Shown: one piece after another, positions 21,250 through 24,221 of the stretch | Numbering within the stretch: the stretch's first letter is position 1 | Layout of the letters: each line of letters opens with the position of its first letter | Assembly: GCA_964522635.1 (NCBI GenBank) | Contig: CAZFWT010000023.1 | Span: 1 to 24,221, forward strand | DNA: 24,221 bases | Source of the DNA: JACGMN01 sp964522635 | Lineage (GTDB): Archaea > Halobacteriota > Syntropharchaeia > Alkanophagales > Methanospirareceae | Direction: 5' to 3' | The notes under the pieces: model-generated | The model's database searches: none | Told to the model about the DNA's origin: nothing | What the model saw: only the letters and a program-made list of their open reading frames with translations | Program-made: the position numbers and the translations under genes

Positions 21250-21705
21250 TTATGTGGCTTCTCTGCGGATGGTGACCAGTTTTAACCCTCGCCCCTCAGG
21301 GCATTCACCGGGGACCTCGCCAATGACCTCGAGGATAGTGCAGCGGTCGCCCGCTTTGAGCCCTTGGGGGTGGCAGGCGTTAAAGAGCTCACAGTCTGAT
21401 CCAGCGCAATTTGGCGGCTCAAAAACGACCTTCGAGTTCTTGAACGTGTATGCAGATTCAATCGCTGCGGTTATCGGCGCTTCCGTCACCTCCACCACAC
21501 AGACACCGTCTTCATGAATGTAGCAGTCATGCTTGATATCGCTTCTCACGTTCGCGACTCGATACCGACGACCCATCTCCAGATTCGCACAGGCGTTCTT
21601 CAACTTACACTCCTCGCACTTCTTCGAGGCACCGAGGAAGATAAACTCTTCACCTACCTTCGCGATTTTCGCGCCCAGCAATGTGACGACACGTCCCTCC
21701 TCCAT
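21250..21705 (-). CDS. UPF0179 archaeal protein
   Basis: A 151-residue protein of the UPF0179 family, which is confined to archaea and uncharacterised. It shows the family order: Leu-Leu-Gly-Ala-Lys-Ile-Ala-Lys-Val-Gly-Glu-Glu-Phe-Ile-Phe-Leu-Gly, then Cys-x-x-Cys and Cys residues in a Lys-rich stretch, Gly-Arg-Arg-Tyr-Arg-Val, a middle block with Val-Val-Glu-Val-x-Glu-Ala-Pro-Ile, and a second Cys set ending in Cys-His-Pro-Gln-Gly-Leu-Lys-x-Gly-Asp. Seven or more conserved cysteines suggest metal or Fe-S binding. ATG 21705 has a long GGGGGGAGAGAGG ribosome site directly upstream; ATG 21750 is the alternative (166 residues). It lies downstream of the G1P dehydrogenase gene on the same strand. 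Confidence 0.88.
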   Translation of the reverse strand: MEEGRVVTLLGAKIAKVGEEFIFLGASKKCEECKLKNACANLEMGRRYRVANVRSDIKHDCYIHEDGVCVVEVTEAPITAAIESAYTFKNSKVVFEPPNCAGSDCELFNACHPQGLKAGDRCTILEVIGEVPGECPEGRGLKLVTIRREAT

Positions 21706-21775
21706 CCTCTCTCCCCCCTCTTTTGCTAACCGCTCCCACAGACCGTCCATTTTTCCTGCTTGCTCTTTCTCTCTT

Positions 21776-22831
21776 TTACTCGAGCACCTGCGTCACCACG
21801 GCAAGTCGTTCCGCAGCCTCGTAGGTGAGCCCGGAATCACCCAGGATGGTGTACCTCCCGGGGTTGATCGTGTGCGCGAGCGTGAGTGCGTGGATAAGCT
21901 CGTCGTCTCGAACGCCCAACTCCTTTGCGGTCGTTGGCGCGCTGATATCCTTCAGCACGGCCCGGATATGCTGCCAGTTCTCGCTATAGAGGTGGGTCAT
22001 CATGATGGTGCCAATGCCACACTGCTCGCCATGCAGGGCGGGCCGCTCAGCGACCATATCGAGCGCGTGGCTGAATTTATGCTCTGAGCCAGAAGCTGGA
22101 GCGGAAGAGCCTGCGATGCTGATCGCGACACCACTAGAGACCAGGGCCTTGAGCACGGTTCGGACAGAAGGCTCGTCTCGCTGCTTTATCTCCTTAACGT
22201 TCTCGATGATCATGTTCGCAGTCATCCCGGAGAGTGCGGCGGCGTAGCTGCTGTAGTCCGCGTTCCGCAAGCGGTGTGCGAGCTGCCAATCCTTAACGGC
22301 CGTGTAATTGGCGATGATATCGCCGCAACCCGCGGCAGTGAAGCGGTAGGGTGCGGCGGAGATGATCGCGGTATCAGCGACGATCGCGAGTGGCGCGTGT
22401 GTGGGGACGGAGACGGGTGGTTTAGTTCTGTCCTCGTTCTTAATCGACGCTCGCGGCGATGCGATCCCGTCATGGGAGGCGATGGTGGGAATCGAGATGA
22501 AGGGGATACAAAGCTCAAAAGAGACAGTTTTGGCGGTATCGATGACCATCCCACCGCCGACAGCGAGCATGACATCCGCCTTATGCTCGGTCGAAACGGC
22601 CTTCACGGCATCGATGGTCTCGTAACTGATACGCTCCACTTCGATCAGATTGACCTCGTAGCCCGCATCGTTCAGGAGCTCACAGACAGTTTCGCCTGCT
22701 ATTCTCTTGGTGATCGGGTCTGCGATGACATCGACCCGTTTCCCGACCTCCAGATGCTTGCATATGGTGCCAATCTCCTGCACGGCGTCCCGCTCAATTA
22801 AAACTGCCCGCGGCAATTCCATCCACTTCAT
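21776..22831 (-). CDS. egsA: sn-Glycerol-1-phosphate dehydrogenase
   Basis: A 351-residue NAD(P)- and zinc-dependent enzyme that reduces dihydroxyacetone phosphate to sn-glycerol-1-phosphate, the backbone of archaeal ether lipids. It has Val-Gly-Gly-Gly-Met-Val-Ile-Asp-Thr-Ala-Lys (91-101) for NAD(P), Pro-Thr-Ile-Ala-Ser-His-Asp-Gly (115-122), and zinc ligands Asp171 (Gly-Cys-Gly-Asp), His251 (Gly-Ser-Glu-His) and His267 (Leu-His-Gly-Glu-Gln). The length is normal for archaeal EgsA. The ATG is the first in frame. It is the strongest single proof that the window is archaeal. UPF0179 follows on the same strand. Confidence 0.95.
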   Translation of the reverse strand: MKWMELPRAVLIERDAVQEIGTICKHLEVGKRVDVIADPITKRIAGETVCELLNDAGYEVNLIEVERISYETIDAVKAVSTEHKADVMLAVGGGMVIDTAKTVSFELCIPFISIPTIASHDGIASPRASIKNEDRTKPPVSVPTHAPLAIVADTAIISAAPYRFTAAGCGDIIANYTAVKDWQLAHRLRNADYSSYAAALSGMTANMIIENVKEIKQRDEPSVRTVLKALVSSGVAISIAGSSAPASGSEHKFSHALDMVAERPALHGEQCGIGTIMMTHLYSENWQHIRAVLKDISAPTTAKELGVRDDELIHALTLAHTINPGRYTILGDSGLTYEAAERLAVVTQVLE

Positions 22832-22937
22832 GTTTTTCCGCCGTATCGCTCAGTATTCCTGACCGCTAGCTTGATTATTTTAGGAGCCGCGGTTAGATAA
22901 AGTTATTACTACGCTCACCGCCCTGATTGCGCAGACA

Positions 22938-23978
22938 TTACTCCAGATTGGTCACGGTGTACGATCTACACCCCAGCCCCAGCCGCTCGGCAAGAGCGAA
23001 CTGGATCTCGCCATGAACGCCCGCGGCCTCTGCGAGAATGTTCCGTCCCGCAGCTGCTTGAATGAGCTCGAAGGATGCTTGCTTGCTCGATGCTGACGAC
23101 ATCGTGGGATGCGAGCGCGCCAAGATCGGGAATGAATGGTCGCTGTTGAACGGTGCAGTCGCACAGGGTAGTAACGTCCGTGAGGAAATTGATGAAGCAG
23201 ATATTATCCTCGAAGTGCTTGAGGATCGCCTTTGCCGCTTCGACCAGCGCGCGCGGTCGTGTACTGCTCGTACCAGCCCTCGGGGCGGTGCATCGCGCCC
23301 GTTGGACCGGTTCTGATGCATTGCGCACAGCCAACGCAGCCCTGAGGATCGATCGCGGGGTAGTCGTCCATCTAGATGACCGAATAAGGACAGGCGTCGA
23401 TGCAGCTCGGGCACTGCTTGCAATTCGTTTCATCGAATTCGGGTATCGAGAACCGGTGCACCGCTCGCTTCCCGTTTTTCGTGCAGCAGCCCATGCCCAG
23501 ATTCTTCAGTGCACCTGCATAGCCCGCGCTAAGATGCCCGGTGCAGTGCGTCACCGTTACGAGGTAATCAGCCTCGTAGATTGCCTGACCGAGTTCGATC
23601 TCTTTCACGAACTCGCCACCGGTCTCTATAAGCAAACCGGATTCGCCCGTAAGGCCGTCGGCGATGATCACGGGCGCCCCGAGTGTCGCGAAGTTGAAGC
23701 CGTTCTGTCGTGCTGTATTGAGATAATCGACGGCATTGTGGCGGTCGCGAGAGTACAGGGTCGTCGTATCGGTCAGGAACGGCATTGCACCTGTAGCTAT
23801 AAGTGCCGCCACGAGCTCACGCACGAACGGTGGGCGAATAAACTGGTAGTTGATGAGCTCGCCCCATATGGAGCTTCACCGCGACCAGCGCGCCCCTTTC
23901 CCGCTCGATAACTCGCTGAAATAGATCGCGGATCTGCGCAGGGCGGTCGAGATTCGCGAGCCGGTATACTTCCGTCAT
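22938..23978 (-). pseudogene. Broken DUF362 (4Fe-4S) protein gene: three frameshifts and one TAG
   Basis: Read through all changes, this encodes a full DUF362 protein of about 345 residues: N-terminal Val-Ala-Val-Lys-Leu-His-Met-Gly-Glu, then Phe-Leu-Thr-Asp-Thr-Thr-Thr-Leu-Tyr, Gly-Ala-Pro-Val-Ile-Ile-Ala-Asp-Gly-Leu, Gly-Ala-Leu-Lys-Asn-Leu-Gly-Met-Gly-Cys, two ferredoxin motifs, and a C-terminal Ala-Glu-Arg-Leu-Gly-Leu-Gly-Cys-Arg. Frame breaks lie at 23862-23865 (one extra base in a G run), 23247-23255 (two bases missing from a GC run) and 23077-23088 (4-bp GCTT duplication). An in-frame TAG is at 23372-23374, after the first cluster motif. The second cluster also lacks its last cysteine (Thr-Gly-Pro instead of x-Cys-Pro). 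DUF362 proteins are presumed Fe-S redox or maturation proteins. The start is ATG 23978. Confidence 0.85.
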
Positions 23979-24012
23979 GGCAGTAAGAGGTAAAAGCCTC
24001 ACTTCATGTTAA

Positions 24013-24221
24013 GATACATTAATGCAGCGAGACAAGGTGAGCCTCGACATACATCTTCTGGCTGAAGGACGAAAGTCTTGAAGACGCGGAGAATTTAACA
24101 GATCCTGATATTCTTGCTCGTGAGATTGCTGAGAATCTTGAAGCGGCGCTGGAGCAGTTCAGCATATTAGTACCTAAGTTTCAGAGGATAAATAGCCATA
24201 GACTTTCTAGCAACAAACTTT
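24013..24221 (+). pseudogene. HsdM (type I restriction-modification N6-methylase) C-terminal remnant
   Basis: The stretch encodes Arg-Asp-Lys-Val-Ser-Leu-Asp-Ile (frame from 24013), then in another frame Phe-Trp-Leu-Lys-Asp-Glu-Ser-Leu-Glu-Asp (24056 on), Pro-Asp-Ile-Leu-Ala and Glu-Asn-Leu-Glu-Ala-Ala-Leu-Glu-Gln-Phe. This is the C-terminal signature of HsdM, the methylating subunit of type I restriction-modification systems. The frame change falls in ACATACAT (24047-24054); removing one ACAT restores Asp-Ile-Phe-Trp. The catalytic domain, which should lie upstream, is absent: a stop and the DUF362 pseudogene occupy that place. After about residue 50, the frame stays open to the window edge with no family likeness. 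It is a fossil fragment, not a working methylase. Confidence 0.75.

Noticed and set aside
23372..23374. Pyrrolysine as the sole explanation of the TAG in the DUF362 gene
   Set aside because: Three frameshifts in the same gene show decay, and no pyl genes are in the window; kept only as a low-level finding.

Overview
The window is archaeal chromosome. The markers are sn-glycerol-1-phosphate dehydrogenase (ether-lipid backbone), ribosomal proteins L15e and L37e, an Lsm protein, aIF2-beta, the KEOPS subunit Pcc1, UPF0179, DUF763 and an archaeal-type Thi4. The seryl-tRNA synthetase is the rare zinc-dependent 'methanogen type', and an FrhB-like F420 oxidoreductase subunit sits with pyruvate:ferredoxin oxidoreductase. 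Together with a secreted C1A peptidase whose C-terminal domain I associate with surface proteins of Methanophagales/Methanosarcina-type archaea, this suggests a methanogen or an ANME-1/Syntropharchaeia-like relative; the exact lineage is inference. Most of the window is GC-rich by eye. Two genes (769-1113 and 2879-3823) are clearly AT-rich and look acquired.

Layout. 1-1113 (+): tail of a membrane protein, then YwbE/DUF2196, a tiny double-CPYC zinc-ribbon protein, a two-helix membrane protein and a DUF3795 protein. 1252-6201 (-): a GDP-mannose block made of a fusion of an FPGT-like sugar-nucleotide pyrophosphorylase with a type I mannose-6-phosphate isomerase, an AT-rich unknown gene, and a phosphomannomutase/phosphoglucomutase. 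6258-9773 (+): pcc1, serS (methanogen type), an Lrp/AsnC regulator and a class I aminotransferase. 9822-14057 (+): porG-porD-porA-porB and an FrhB-like flavoprotein, tightly packed. 14162-16387 (+): a secreted papain-like protease. 16406-18204 (-): a PP-loop thiouridylase-like protein and Thi4. 18310-19966 (-): DUF763 and rpl15e. 20114-21202 (+): lsm, rpl37e, tRNA-Ser(UGA), aIF2-beta. 21250-22831 (-): UPF0179 and G1P dehydrogenase. 22938-24221: a decay zone with a DUF362 ferredoxin-type pseudogene (three frameshifts, one TAG) and a fragment of a type I restriction-modification HsdM on the opposite strand.

How the genes work together. The man block covers fructose-6-phosphate to mannose-6-phosphate to mannose-1-phosphate to (probably) GDP-mannose with only two polypeptides. 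The por block could move electrons between pyruvate, ferredoxin and F420. Thi4 makes the thiazole of thiamine, the cofactor of the Por enzyme upstream. The lsm/rpl37e/tRNA/aIF2-beta stretch is ordinary information-processing content.

No intergenic gap exceeds about 150 bases. I saw no CRISPR array, insertion sequence, rRNA or complete mobile element. The most unusual items are the FPGT-PMI fusion, the Thi4 with Ala where Cys or His is expected, the por-FrhB coupling, and the decay zone in which every frameshift falls in a short tandem repeat, including two independent 4-bp duplications.
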